Shown here: piece after piece, positions 16,923 through 25,050 of the stretch
Layout: the number at the start of each line of letters is the position of its first letter
Numbering within the stretch: position 1 is the first letter of the stretch
DNA from: Spirochaetales bacterium
GTDB taxonomy: Bacteria > Spirochaetota > Spirochaetia > JC444 > Marispirochaetaceae
Assembly (NCBI GenBank): GCA_016935695.1
Contig: JAFGQL010000035.1
Location: forward strand, 1-32,382
Reading direction: 5' to 3'
DNA length: 32,382 nucleotides
The notes under the pieces: model-generated
Databases searched by the model: none
The model's input: only the letters and a program-made list of their open reading frames with translations
Told to the model about the DNA's origin: nothing
Program-made: the position numbers and the translations under genes

Positions 16923-18795
16923 GCTCGAGTTTTTCGATGAATGCAGCGGAAAACACCTCATCTCCCATATTCTGCCGTTGTATTTTCGTAAACACAAGTT
17001 CTTCTTTCAAACCCGGAATATCAGGCGAAGTGAAAGTCATATTCCCGGGATAATAGGAACCTCCGATTCCTGTCCAGTTTTTGTAGTCTACAATGACATT
17101 CTTTCTGGCAGCCGGCTCAACACCCGTGAGTCGGACAGGCAGGAAATTATCCTTACGTACATACAGGGCAAAGGTTCTTTCGTTGGCGTTCAAATCCAGC
17201 CGGTGGGTCGTTATGCCGTTGACTGTTTCTTCCTGTATATCGGTGACAGATGCCGTCTTGATCATCGCAGGGTCCATCAACATGAGTGAATCAAACAATG
17301 CCCCATAGAGGGGATGGGAATCAGCCACGGGCAGTTCTTTTTTCTGGGAGTCGTAATGGATGATTTGCCTGCCTTTGGTGAAGTACCCGCTGAACCGGAT
17401 GTCCGACGGCTTAAGGTGCAAAAGGAGGAAGCGTCCATTCTTTGACAGAAGCCTTGAATAACACATCTTTTTCTCGTTCCCTTCGTTCCTGACCTGGGCG
17501 AGCAGATACGCAGAAAATCCGTCTTCCACCAGAGAGACTTTACGAACCGCCGACAGAATCTGCCCCCCCTGCTCTGCTTTTGTGTTTTTCTCTTCTTCCC
17601 ATTGGATGATGATGAGCGTTACGTCATCGGTCTGGGGTGCTTTGCCAATGAAGCGGGACACCTCCTGATCAATGTCTTTTATAATCGTATCTGCCGCCTT
17701 GTCCCTGGATTTTTGCAGGAACTTCTTCAAGCCTTCTTCTCCATACTCTATCCCGTCGAGATTGCGTATATCGGTGAGGCCATCGGAAAATATGAAAAGC
17801 TGGGTATCCTTGTCGAGAGGGATATCCGAAAACAGAGAATCCGGGTCGGGCAGTTCATCCATGATACCCAAAGGCGGTGCGGTGGGTTCCATATCCACAA
17901 TATCTTCGTGTAAGGAAGGTCGCATCCACAAAGGCGTATGGCCGCAGTTGCACACACGATACACCTTTTCCCCGGAATCAACGAACACGAAAAGGGCCGT
18001 CACATATACTTCCGAAGGTGTCTGCTCGAAGATTGTGGTATTTAACAAGGTGACTATCTGCTGAGGAGTCAGGTCCGCCATGGCCTCGGCGACTTCAATG
18101 GTAGTGAAAAAGGAACTGATTATCGCCGTAGACAGGGACCCTGATATACCCTTGCCGGATACATCGAAACTTGCGATGAGGGACCTGCGTTCACTCAGCC
18201 GGATAATTTTGTAAAAGTCGCCTCCCAGAGAATACGCCATCCTGTTGTAGATGTCGATTTTACAACCCGTTTCCTGGAGTTTGCTTTTTTCCATAAGGAA
18301 CTGCTGGAGCTTTCTTGCCCTTTGCATATCCTGGCTTCTGTTTTCATTCAGATACCTTGAAAGCCTGATGAAATTGGTCGTTCCGTAGAATCTGCCATGA
18401 TAGAACACCGGTATATCATCGAAAATGACGCCGGATTCACTGTCCAGAAGGGTCTGGATGACTTTCTCTATGCTCTCCTTCGCATCTACACTATCATTGA
18501 GCCTGCGCATTACCGAGTCCACGTGTACCGTGCTTAAGAGAGAGTGTTTCCTGTTTTTTGCATCACTCAAATGCAACAGCCCTGTCACTCCCCTGTCTCC
18601 TTCCACCGGAATGGAAGTCAAGTCCGGATTCGCTTTGAAAATATCCATTGCCTGGGTCAGAGTGTAGTAAGTCGTGATCGGATCTGTCAGGATGACCGTA
18701 TGACCCACCTGGGTTGCGCTGAAGAAGTGGGTATTCTGATCGCTGTTCCTGTCTTCAAGAATGTCCCGCGCTTCAAGATTCTCAAGGGTATCCAT
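16906..18795 (-). CDS. CBS/SpoIIE-type PP2C phosphatase fused to a LolA-like domain
   Basis: A 629-residue protein without a signal peptide or membrane helix. Residues about 30-150 resemble a divergent CBS pair (TVILTDPITTYYTLTQAM, TGLLHLSD, VIFDDIPVFYHGRFYGTTNFIRLSRYL). Residues about 175-400 are a SpoIIE-type PP2C domain: LGGDFYKI, SFDVSGKGISGSLSTA, VCNCGHTPLW, FIFSDGLTDI, and QTDDVTLIII supplying the metal-binding aspartates. Residues about 415-629 look like an outer-membrane lipoprotein-sorting (LolA/YdhA-like) domain: FLLLHLKPSDIRFSGYFTKG, GITTHRLDLNAN, YVRKDNFLPVRLTG and NVIVDYKNWTGIGGSYYPG. That last domain is normally periplasmic, so its fusion to a cytoplasmic phosphatase is odd. The ATG has GAGGAG five bases upstream. 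The gene ends in a convergent overlap with a terminator. Confidence 0.85.
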   Translation of the reverse strand: MDTLENLEARDILEDRNSDQNTHFFSATQVGHTVILTDPITTYYTLTQAMDIFKANPDLTSIPVEGDRGVTGLLHLSDAKNRKHSLLSTVHVDSVMRRLNDSVDAKESIEKVIQTLLDSESGVIFDDIPVFYHGRFYGTTNFIRLSRYLNENRSQDMQRARKLQQFLMEKSKLQETGCKIDIYNRMAYSLGGDFYKIIRLSERRSLIASFDVSGKGISGSLSTAIISSFFTTIEVAEAMADLTPQQIVTLLNTTIFEQTPSEVYVTALFVFVDSGEKVYRVCNCGHTPLWMRPSLHEDIVDMEPTAPPLGIMDELPDPDSLFSDIPLDKDTQLFIFSDGLTDIRNLDGIEYGEEGLKKFLQKSRDKAADTIIKDIDQEVSRFIGKAPQTDDVTLIIIQWEEEKNTKAEQGGQILSAVRKVSLVEDGFSAYLLAQVRNEGNEKKMCYSRLLSKNGRFLLLHLKPSDIRFSGYFTKGRQIIHYDSQKKELPVADSHPLYGALFDSLMLMDPAMIKTASVTDIQEETVNGITTHRLDLNANERTFALYVRKDNFLPVRLTGVEPAARKNVIVDYKNWTGIGGSYYPGNMTFTSPDIPGLKEELVFTKIQRQNMGDEVFSAAFIEKLEQKNPV

Positions 18796-18888
18796 ACAGA
18801 CTCCTCATACTTTACCGGTTTCCTGTCACTGTACACCAGCTCAATCGAGAAATCTATAGAAGTAATTAGCGGAATACCATACCGTTAA

Positions 18889-19899
18889 TCACAACTCGGG
18901 CACCGCCCACTCTGTCCAGTCACCTGCGCTAAAGGAAAAACCGCCGTCGGTCTTCATCACATGTGTATTCGCTGATGCATCTCCCAACAGAAACCTGCGT
19001 ACAAAGGACCCGACTTCCGGCTCCTGACTTTGCGGCAGCCCGCAATGATCATGCCCGCCGATCTGTGAGAACCCCATGTGCTCAGCAGCGCCAAAAGCCT
19101 GGTAAATAAGGCGGGCGGCGTTGGCGCATACCCAGGTGCTCTGGCTGAGGGTCTGGACATTCTGTCCCTTGAGCTTCTGAAAGTCGGAAACCCGCCAGCT
19201 CGCCGCCCCGCCGGAGCCCGATTCCTGGGGAATAGTCAGTTGTATGCGTTCGTCAAAGGCGCCGGCGATCAGGGCACCTTTACCGTTTCTGGAACAGCCG
19301 GTCACACCTAAATGATCAGCATCGATGTTCGCCGACGGAGTCTGCTCAAGGGCATCTATGAGACAGCTCACTCCCCAGGCCCAGGCCATGAGGGCCCCGG
19401 CGGAATGATCGCTGCCGTACAGATCGTAAAACAACCCCTGACCCCGGGAACCTGCATTGACCTGGGCCGCCACCGTGTCATTGGGAAAACTGATGACGGC
19501 AATCCCCAAAGAGGAGAGCTGACTGTTGTTGAGAAATGAATACCCCATGCCGATCATGGCCGGATATGGAGCCGAGCCTTGAGAAGGATAACTGATGGAA
19601 CATTCAAAAGCTACAGATTCTTCGCCTTCGGACACCGTGACAGTGAGGATATTTCCGTCCTGAGCGCTGTTGAACTGTGCGCTCACCACGGCAGTGGAGG
19701 GTTTTTCTCCCAGCTCATGCTGCTGCGACAGTGCTGCTATTTCGGACCTGCGGACCTCCCACTCATCCACACTCTCTACTCTTGCACCGCTTTCAAGCAG
19801 AAAAGGATCGGGCAGCTTGTCTTCAAACACAAGGGGCGGCGACGGCTCACAGGAAAAAATCAGCACGACACAAAGACCAGAGACAATTATTTTGTTCAC
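18889..19899 (-). CDS. CE15-like glucuronoyl esterase lipoprotein with shortened core
   Basis: A 336-residue lipoprotein (signal ending LIFSC, lipidated cysteine 17) matching the glucuronoyl esterase family, which cleaves ester bonds between lignin alcohols and 4-O-methyl-glucuronic acid on xylan. The nucleophile is S203 in GCSRNGKG, and R204 and K207 are the usual neighbours. The acid is E226 in IPQESGSGG, Q249 is kept in NVQT, and the histidine is H285 in GGHDHCGLP. From the serine, the spacing to the acid is 23 residues, as in fungal enzymes, but that to the histidine is 82 instead of 133. About 51 residues between Q253 and W256 are missing, including the strand-helix that carries the substrate-contacting glutamate and tryptophan. 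The start is GTG 19899 with AGGAG seven bases upstream. The reading frame is intact, so activity is uncertain. Confidence 0.85.
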   Translation of the reverse strand: MNKIIVSGLCVVLIFSCEPSPPLVFEDKLPDPFLLESGARVESVDEWEVRRSEIAALSQQHELGEKPSTAVVSAQFNSAQDGNILTVTVSEGEESVAFECSISYPSQGSAPYPAMIGMGYSFLNNSQLSSLGIAVISFPNDTVAAQVNAGSRGQGLFYDLYGSDHSAGALMAWAWGVSCLIDALEQTPSANIDADHLGVTGCSRNGKGALIAGAFDERIQLTIPQESGSGGAASWRVSDFQKLKGQNVQTLSQSTWVCANAARLIYQAFGAAEHMGFSQIGGHDHCGLPQSQEPEVGSFVRRFLLGDASANTHVMKTDGGFSFSAGDWTEWAVPEL

Positions 19900-20009
19900 A
19901 AAGAAGCTCCTGAATTGATTACAGAACTATTAGGAGGGATGGTTTTAACGGGATACAGGGCAATTCACCTATAACAGGTCTTTAAAGAATACCTATTGCA
20001 AAGGAAACA

Positions 20010-21431
20010 TCAGGGATCCACGGCTTTTTCGTTAACAGCTGGTACGCGATCCGCAGCCCTGGGAAGGAACAAGTGAAACGTGGTCCCCGCTCCTTCGATA
20101 GAATCAAAATCTATGTATCCATGGTTTTTCTGCATGATGGAATAACAGACAGCCAGGCCGAGTCCGCTGCCTGTTTTTTTTGTAGTGAAAAACGGATTAA
20201 TTACATCATAGCGGATTGACTCGGGTATGCCGCTTCCGTTGTCACGGATGACCACCTCCACATAATCGCCAGGTGCGTATCCATGACTGTTTTTCTTGCC
20301 GAAACTGACATTCCTTGCGCTGATGCGCACCCGGCCTTCTCTCTGTGTTGCCTGCTTTGCATTAATAAGCAGATTGTTTATTACTTCACTGAACTGCGAC
20401 TCATCCATTTTTACAGGAAAAAGGCCTTCCTGAAAATCCAGGGTCCAGGATATGCTGCTTCCCCGCAGGATAAATCCCGCAGTGTTTTTAAGCACCTTCG
20501 CCACATCGACAGTCGTTTTATGGGACACGCCTTTTTTAGCAAATACCATAAACTGCCTGGTGAGCCCCGCAGCCTGGGCGGACGCGTACTCGACATCTCC
20601 CAGCATCTCCAATAGCTCGGGATTCCCCGCGGCGATTTCTTTGGCAAGACTGATGTTGCCCAGGATGGTGGAGAAATAATTATTGAAGTCATGCGCAAGG
20701 CCGCCGGCAAAGAGCTCCAGAAGTTCAAATTTGTTTTTTTGAATTTCCATTTGCATGATTTCTTCTTTTCGCTTCTGTTCATTCATGCGCAGATGAAGGC
20801 TGAACAACCCGGCCAGAACCATAATGACGAAAAAGAGGAAAATAAAAACCCCAAGAACACTCCGCTGGGTTTTCCGGCTCTCCTGTTCTATAAGTGCGAC
20901 CATGGGCGTTATGGTGGCTTCATAGGATGAGGAAAAGTAATTTCCTATTTCCCTGAAACGGGAAACAATATCTGTAACACTTTCATCACCGCGGTAAGTA
21001 AGAAGCACAGAAACCCCGGTATTATCACCGGCCGTCAGGCCGGAAAGTTCCTCGTAATCCCGGTGAATGGTTTCGATACTGGCGAGGGCACGCTCGCTCA
21101 ATATGGTGAATGCCTTGAAATACATCATGACCGACTGGTCCTTTATGAGCATTTCAAGTTTGGATGAACCATGAAACCGTGACAGCGAATCCCGGTATTC
21201 CGCGGCAGCGTCTTCCCATTTCAGATAGGCAATGTCCAGATTTTCCGCAATGAGCAGATTATAGGTAGAACCCTGCATTTTCCGCAGACTCGCTATAAGC
21301 TCGAGTCCGGCCCGGGAGGTGTCAATCAGTGAGTAGACTTCTACAATGGCCCAGGCAGTCAGCACAGCAATGAGGAAAATACTAATTACAATGAGTGCAA
21401 AGGTAAATGCGCCGGCACCCTTCAGTTCCAT
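20010..21431 (-). CDS. Two-span NtrB-like sensor histidine kinase
   Basis: A 473-residue kinase from ATG 21431. TM1 is near residues 8-30, a helical extracytoplasmic sensor spans about 35-185, and TM2 is near 195-218. The HisKA H box is FAGGLAHDFNNYFSTILGN with phosphoacceptor H247. The N box is VINNLLINAKQAT, and the glycine boxes are RDNGSGIPESI and KTGSGLGLAV. The fold is that of NtrB/AtoS-type kinases. No response regulator is adjacent. A strong promoter (21438-21466) places the transcription start at or next to the A of ATG 21431, implying a leaderless mRNA. TTG 21446 would lie inside the -10 region and is not supported. A decayed relative and a copy of its 5' end lie elsewhere in the window. 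Confidence 0.9.
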   Translation of the reverse strand: MELKGAGAFTFALIVISIFLIAVLTAWAIVEVYSLIDTSRAGLELIASLRKMQGSTYNLLIAENLDIAYLKWEDAAAEYRDSLSRFHGSSKLEMLIKDQSVMMYFKAFTILSERALASIETIHRDYEELSGLTAGDNTGVSVLLTYRGDESVTDIVSRFREIGNYFSSSYEATITPMVALIEQESRKTQRSVLGVFIFLFFVIMVLAGLFSLHLRMNEQKRKEEIMQMEIQKNKFELLELFAGGLAHDFNNYFSTILGNISLAKEIAAGNPELLEMLGDVEYASAQAAGLTRQFMVFAKKGVSHKTTVDVAKVLKNTAGFILRGSSISWTLDFQEGLFPVKMDESQFSEVINNLLINAKQATQREGRVRISARNVSFGKKNSHGYAPGDYVEVVIRDNGSGIPESIRYDVINPFFTTKKTGSGLGLAVCYSIMQKNHGYIDFDSIEGAGTTFHLFLPRAADRVPAVNEKAVDP

Positions 21432-21469
21432 CTGCTCACTATACAATACGCGATTGAAATTGACAAATA
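21399..21469. repeat. 71-bp dispersed direct repeat, copy 1 (kinase 5' end and promoter)
   Basis: This stretch, comprising the first 11 codons and the promoter of the NtrB-like kinase, recurs in the same orientation at 27675-27745 with 3 mismatches in 71 positions and no gaps. Confidence 0.9.
21438..21466 (-). promoter_or_regulatory. Strong sigma-70 promoter of the NtrB-like kinase (leaderless)
   Basis: On the minus strand -35 TTGTCA (21466-21461), a 17-bp spacer, and -10 TATAGT (21443-21438). Only six bases (GAGCAG) separate the -10 element from ATG 21431, which places the predicted start of transcription at the start codon. Confidence 0.65.
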
Positions 21470-21485
21470 AAACCGAGTTGCGGTC

Positions 21486-21659
21486 TTAGTCAATCACAGC
21501 AGGACATTGTCGAAAAGTTAAAATAAGCACCGGGTTATCTTCGGCGTTTTCTTTGGCTAATGCAATATTGAAGAGAATAGCGTAGAAATAATTGTTCAAG
21601 TCATGAGCGAGTCCACCGTCGAAATATTCCAACAACTTGCGGGAACCTCTAATGTCCGT
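21486..21659 (-). pseudogene. Decayed histidine-kinase fragment (H-box region)
   Basis: A 57-codon stretch between stops, read on the minus strand, contains LLEYFDGGLAHDLNNYFYAI and then LAKENAEDNP. By hand it aligns with the H-box region of the kinase just downstream (26 identities in 40 aligned residues, no gaps), including the phosphoacceptor-type histidine. No start codon, transmembrane region, ATP-binding domain or complete gene surrounds it. The most likely explanation is the remnant of a tandem paralogue of the adjacent kinase. The rest of the 366-bp gap holds that kinase's promoter and nothing else I recognise. Confidence 0.8.
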
Positions 21660-21812
21660 TTATAATATTTCCAGACTGACCGTGCTTCAATTTGCATTGT
21701 TTGCCGGATAATTGATCCTGAACACCTCTATCATTTATAGACGCAGTTTCCCCGATACAGTATGCTTTAGTGAAATTTTTCTAATAACAATGCAATCCGG
21801 AAGCGTACAAGA

Positions 21813-22736
21813 ATGCAGCATGCGATTTTGTTTTTATATTTCCTCATATTCTCGTTCGGCCTTATGGTCTTAGGCATATCATCGGTCCTTGCATATAAAT
21901 CAAAATCAAAAAAACTATTCGTCTATTTCTTGCTTCTTTCAGCCTATTCATTTAATCTCTTCACAATCATCCTCGAATCCTATTCGAGCGTAAATATGCC
22001 CTGGTTTCAGAAAGATAGCGGTGCGTTCTGGACACATATAATGATGTTTTCCCATTTTTTGCTCATGTTCGCCGTATTACTGCTCAACGGGTATTTTTCG
22101 ACCAACGGAAATATCGGCCCCAGATGGATACCCTATGCCTTTTTATGCATTGCCCTTTACGTATATGACTGGATATATCCCCGTCGATCCATTGGTTTTC
22201 GTATTTTTGGCGTGCCTGTGGTAGACCTATTATTTTTCGGAAGTATAGTCTACATACTAGTTCAGGGATACTTGAGGCTTTCATCTTTCAAACGTCAAAA
22301 TAACTTGCCCCTGCATTCTCTTGAAATGACATTTTTTTCGAGGCTTCAATGGTCGATTGTCATACTGCTTCCCTTTGTTCTAAATGATGATTTACATTTC
22401 GTCAGTCTGCCGATACGCTTCTCTCCCCTGCTGTACGCCGTAATCAACGTGGTCTTTCTGCAGCTACTGTTCAAGTTTTATCTTGCTCACTATTACATAT
22501 CAGAAAGCGACATTCATTCGCTGGAGAAAACCGAAAATCACCCCGTATTCGACAGGTACGGAATCACTGAACGTGAGCGGGAAATCATTGTTCTTGTGCT
22601 CAAGGGTTACAGCAATATCCGCATAGGTAAAGAACTGTTTGTCTCCCTGGCGACGGTAAAAACCCACATCTATAATATTTTTAAAAAGACGGGCATAAAA
22701 AGCAGATTCGAGCTAATTTATATGATGAAAAAATGA
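21813..22736 (+). CDS. Membrane-anchored LuxR-type regulator (second copy)
   Basis: A 307-residue protein with about seven hydrophobic helices in residues 1-230 and a LuxR/GerE helix-turn-helix at the end (YGITEREREIIVLVLKGYSNIRIGKEL, VSLATVKTHIYNIFKKTGIKSR). The architecture matches the regulator at 15147-16052, and the DNA-binding ends are clearly related, but the membrane domains differ. GGAAG lies about nine bases upstream of the ATG. The gene is more AT-rich than those to its left. The acyltransferase gene follows 126 bp downstream on the same strand and is a possible target by position. Confidence 0.85.
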   Translation: MQHAILFLYFLIFSFGLMVLGISSVLAYKSKSKKLFVYFLLLSAYSFNLFTIILESYSSVNMPWFQKDSGAFWTHIMMFSHFLLMFAVLLLNGYFSTNGNIGPRWIPYAFLCIALYVYDWIYPRRSIGFRIFGVPVVDLLFFGSIVYILVQGYLRLSSFKRQNNLPLHSLEMTFFSRLQWSIVILLPFVLNDDLHFVSLPIRFSPLLYAVINVVFLQLLFKFYLAHYYISESDIHSLEKTENHPVFDRYGITEREREIIVLVLKGYSNIRIGKELFVSLATVKTHIYNIFKKTGIKSRFELIYMMKK

Positions 22737-22862
22737 CTCGGACACCTAAATATCAATCCAAAGTATGAGCCATACCAATTCATTTCAGTCCAAAGTTTCA
22801 TTGTAAAGCAGACCCGCATTCCTTAAAAATCATCTTATGAAACCATTTACCGGAGCTTTATA

Positions 22863-24074
22863 ATGAAAAAATCAGAAACTGCAGACAGGCACTATTATTT
22901 GGATTGGCTGCGTATTTTCGCGACCGGGGTCGTATTCCTGCTTCACTGCGCCCATATATTCGACGTCGTTCCTTATCATATAAAAAACACAGAAACAAGT
23001 ATGATAATGGGAGCACTGGTACTCTTTATCAATTACTGGGTAATGCCGCTGTTCTTTTTAATCGCGGGAGGCGCAAGCCACTTTTCTCTTTCAACACGTG
23101 AAAACAAAACATATATTATTGAACGTTTTTTCAGACTGGTCATCCCGTTCATCGCCGGGTCCATTATTTTTACGCTTTTTCTAAACTATGCAGAGGCAAT
23201 GAATCACGGAGAATTTTCCGGATCGTTCCCTGCGTTTCTTAGGTACGAATTCAATTTATGCGTTTCAAATATTACAACGGGCAATATACCTTTTTCACCG
23301 AAAATATTTGGCATAATCGGTCATCATTTATGGTTCCTAATGTTTCTGTTCATATATTCACTGATACCAATTCCTTTGTTCAGATTCGCATTGACACGAA
23401 AGCGCAAGATTAGTGACGCTACGGCAAGGAAAAAATACTCAGACCTCAGGATATACGCTGGACTTCCGCTGCTGTTCCTGGTATCGGTCCTGCTGTCCCC
23501 TCTTGATCCGGAATATCAGGGTTGGTCCACGTTTTTTCAATGGGGTTTATTCTTTATTATTGGATTTTTTATTCTATCGGACACATACGCCTTAAAGTCG
23601 TTGCGGCGGCGCTGGAGGCTGCATATGATCGTAGGCAGCGTTTCGTTTGCCGTATCCGCCTGCCTCCTGATTCAAAGCAATCTTGTATTCTTTTCTTCTC
23701 CGGAATATACGAAGGCTTTCGCGCTATACGCATTAACGACATCAATTACCTCCTGGGCCTGGATTTTCGCATTTATCGGCATAGGGAATAATTGGTTAAA
23801 CTCGCGAAACTCCGTATTGCCCACGTTATCCAAAGCAGCGATGCCATTTTATATGGTGCATCAGCCCGTCATTATTTGGTGTGCATTATTCATCGTACAA
23901 TTGAATATACCAATCATTGCAAAGTTTGTTTTGATATTCCTCATATCCTTTTCCTGCACGGCATTATTCGTACGATTCCTTATTTTACCGTCGAAACGAA
24001 TATCGTTTTTGTTCGGAGTCAAATATCCGCGGGTGGAAGAGAAAGAACTCGACTTTACAGATATTATTCGGTAA
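22863..24074 (+). CDS. Acyltransferase-3 family membrane protein
   Basis: A 403-residue integral membrane protein with about ten hydrophobic helices. The N-terminal motif YYLDWLRIFATGVVFLLHCAH contains the conserved arginine and histidine of the acyltransferase-3 (OafA/MdoC-like) family, and FFLIAGGASHF, FFRLVIPFIAG and MPFYMVHQPVII are other family landmarks. Such proteins transfer acyl groups across the membrane onto extracytoplasmic sugars or glycans; the substrate here is unknown. A GGAG lies eight bases before the ATG. The gene is AT-rich, follows the LuxR regulator and is convergent with the synthetase-like gene. Confidence 0.85.
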   Translation: MKKSETADRHYYLDWLRIFATGVVFLLHCAHIFDVVPYHIKNTETSMIMGALVLFINYWVMPLFFLIAGGASHFSLSTRENKTYIIERFFRLVIPFIAGSIIFTLFLNYAEAMNHGEFSGSFPAFLRYEFNLCVSNITTGNIPFSPKIFGIIGHHLWFLMFLFIYSLIPIPLFRFALTRKRKISDATARKKYSDLRIYAGLPLLFLVSVLLSPLDPEYQGWSTFFQWGLFFIIGFFILSDTYALKSLRRRWRLHMIVGSVSFAVSACLLIQSNLVFFSSPEYTKAFALYALTTSITSWAWIFAFIGIGNNWLNSRNSVLPTLSKAAMPFYMVHQPVIIWCALFIVQLNIPIIAKFVLIFLISFSCTALFVRFLILPSKRISFLFGVKYPRVEEKELDFTDIIR

Positions 24075-24117
24075 ATAACCTTTTAAAACAGGAGTTTTCA
24101 AATATGATGCATAGCCT

Positions 24118-25050
24118 CTATCTGCGAAAGACCGATAGGATTCTTTCCGTTCCCATACCGCTGGTAAAAAACCGTTCCTTTTTATTGTTGCACAAAATTT
24201 CCATCCACCGGACATCTCCGCCATCTGCGATAAACCATTCCTGCGTGCCATCTGAAATAAACAACTTCAGACGAATATCTTTATAATACGCCCAGTTTCC
24301 ATCTTCATTTACTTCTGCTTGAACAGTCACGTTTTTACAATTATTCGTTGCAGATTCTATTACATCAGCAAAAAAAGGGGCTATATCGGCCGACCTGTAT
24401 GACAGAGTTATATGCGCATCGCCAAATCTGTATCCTATTCCTTTTAAACGTTCTATCACAGAATTGTAAAAATGAATGAGTTCATCAACAGCCAGGCGCT
24501 CGAAACTCCGCGAGCCAGAATCCTTACCAGCAATACAAAGGGAAAACAACTTGAAGTGAGAGAAGGTCCCCTTCTCCTGCACACGTTCAGAACGGAGTAC
24601 ACGCTGACTCGTGGCAAGCCGCATAATGTCTTTCGTGTTTTTTCTGCGCAGCGCGGCTTCTAAAGCAAGAAAGTTTGTCGGATCGGCTGCTACCTCATTT
24701 TTCCGAATCGTTGAAAGTACTCTGCTCTGACTGAAACCGGCCAGAACAGAACAGCTGCCGAGCGGCGCAGCAGGAGAAAGCTCGATCGTCTGGGTTCCTT
24801 TGGGAAGACATTCGAACAGCAGTACATCGAGAGCACTCTGGTCCTTCTGCGGAATAACCGAAGGAAACACGTACGAATCGTTCCTGTACTGAAAAAGAAC
24901 CTCGGAAGGCTTTATGGACTGCACTTTCTTTTCATATACGTAAAGAAGCAGGGTCTGAAGTTCAGAAAATGATAATTTTGAGACAAGTGATTCAATCCCC
25001 GGATGAGCTTCTATTTTTTTCGATATTTTGTTCAGCGCTGATTCATTCAC
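24118..25050 (-). CDS. Class II aminoacyl-tRNA-synthetase-like protein, function unknown
   Basis: A 310-residue soluble protein that I cannot assign to a named family. It has synthetase-like signatures: RLATSQRVLRSER followed by FSHFKLFSLCIAGKD resembles motif 2 (a fRxE-type arginine then a conserved aromatic strand), and GMGTERILSVF at the end matches the motif 3 GxGxER pattern. The N-terminal third (SPAAPLGSCSVLAGFSQ, RKNEVAADPTNFLALEAALRR) is distinctive. No tRNA-binding domain is visible, so a small-molecule or carrier ligase, or a regulatory paralogue like HisZ, is possible. The start is taken as GTG 25050, with AAAGGAG six bases upstream; this overlaps the preceding GNAT gene by eight bases, so they are translationally coupled. 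Confidence 0.5.
   Translation of the reverse strand: MNESALNKISKKIEAHPGIESLVSKLSFSELQTLLLYVYEKKVQSIKPSEVLFQYRNDSYVFPSVIPQKDQSALDVLLFECLPKGTQTIELSPAAPLGSCSVLAGFSQSRVLSTIRKNEVAADPTNFLALEAALRRKNTKDIMRLATSQRVLRSERVQEKGTFSHFKLFSLCIAGKDSGSRSFERLAVDELIHFYNSVIERLKGIGYRFGDAHITLSYRSADIAPFFADVIESATNNCKNVTVQAEVNEDGNWAYYKDIRLKLFISDGTQEWFIADGGDVRWMEILCNNKKERFFTSGMGTERILSVFRR

Noticed and set aside
16906-18795. Possible frameshift or missing stop joining two genes in the phosphatase-LolA protein
   Set aside because: The frame is open throughout, there is no signal peptide or ribosome-binding site before the LolA-like part, and the joint is a charged linker; kept as a genuine fusion pending comparison with relatives.
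19312-19974. Several plus-strand frames opposite the esterase
   Set aside because: They overlap a gene with clear catalytic motifs and show no independent signals.
21446-21446. TTG start giving a five-residue longer kinase
   Set aside because: It would lie upstream of the predicted transcription start, next to the -10 hexamer, so ATG 21431 is preferred.
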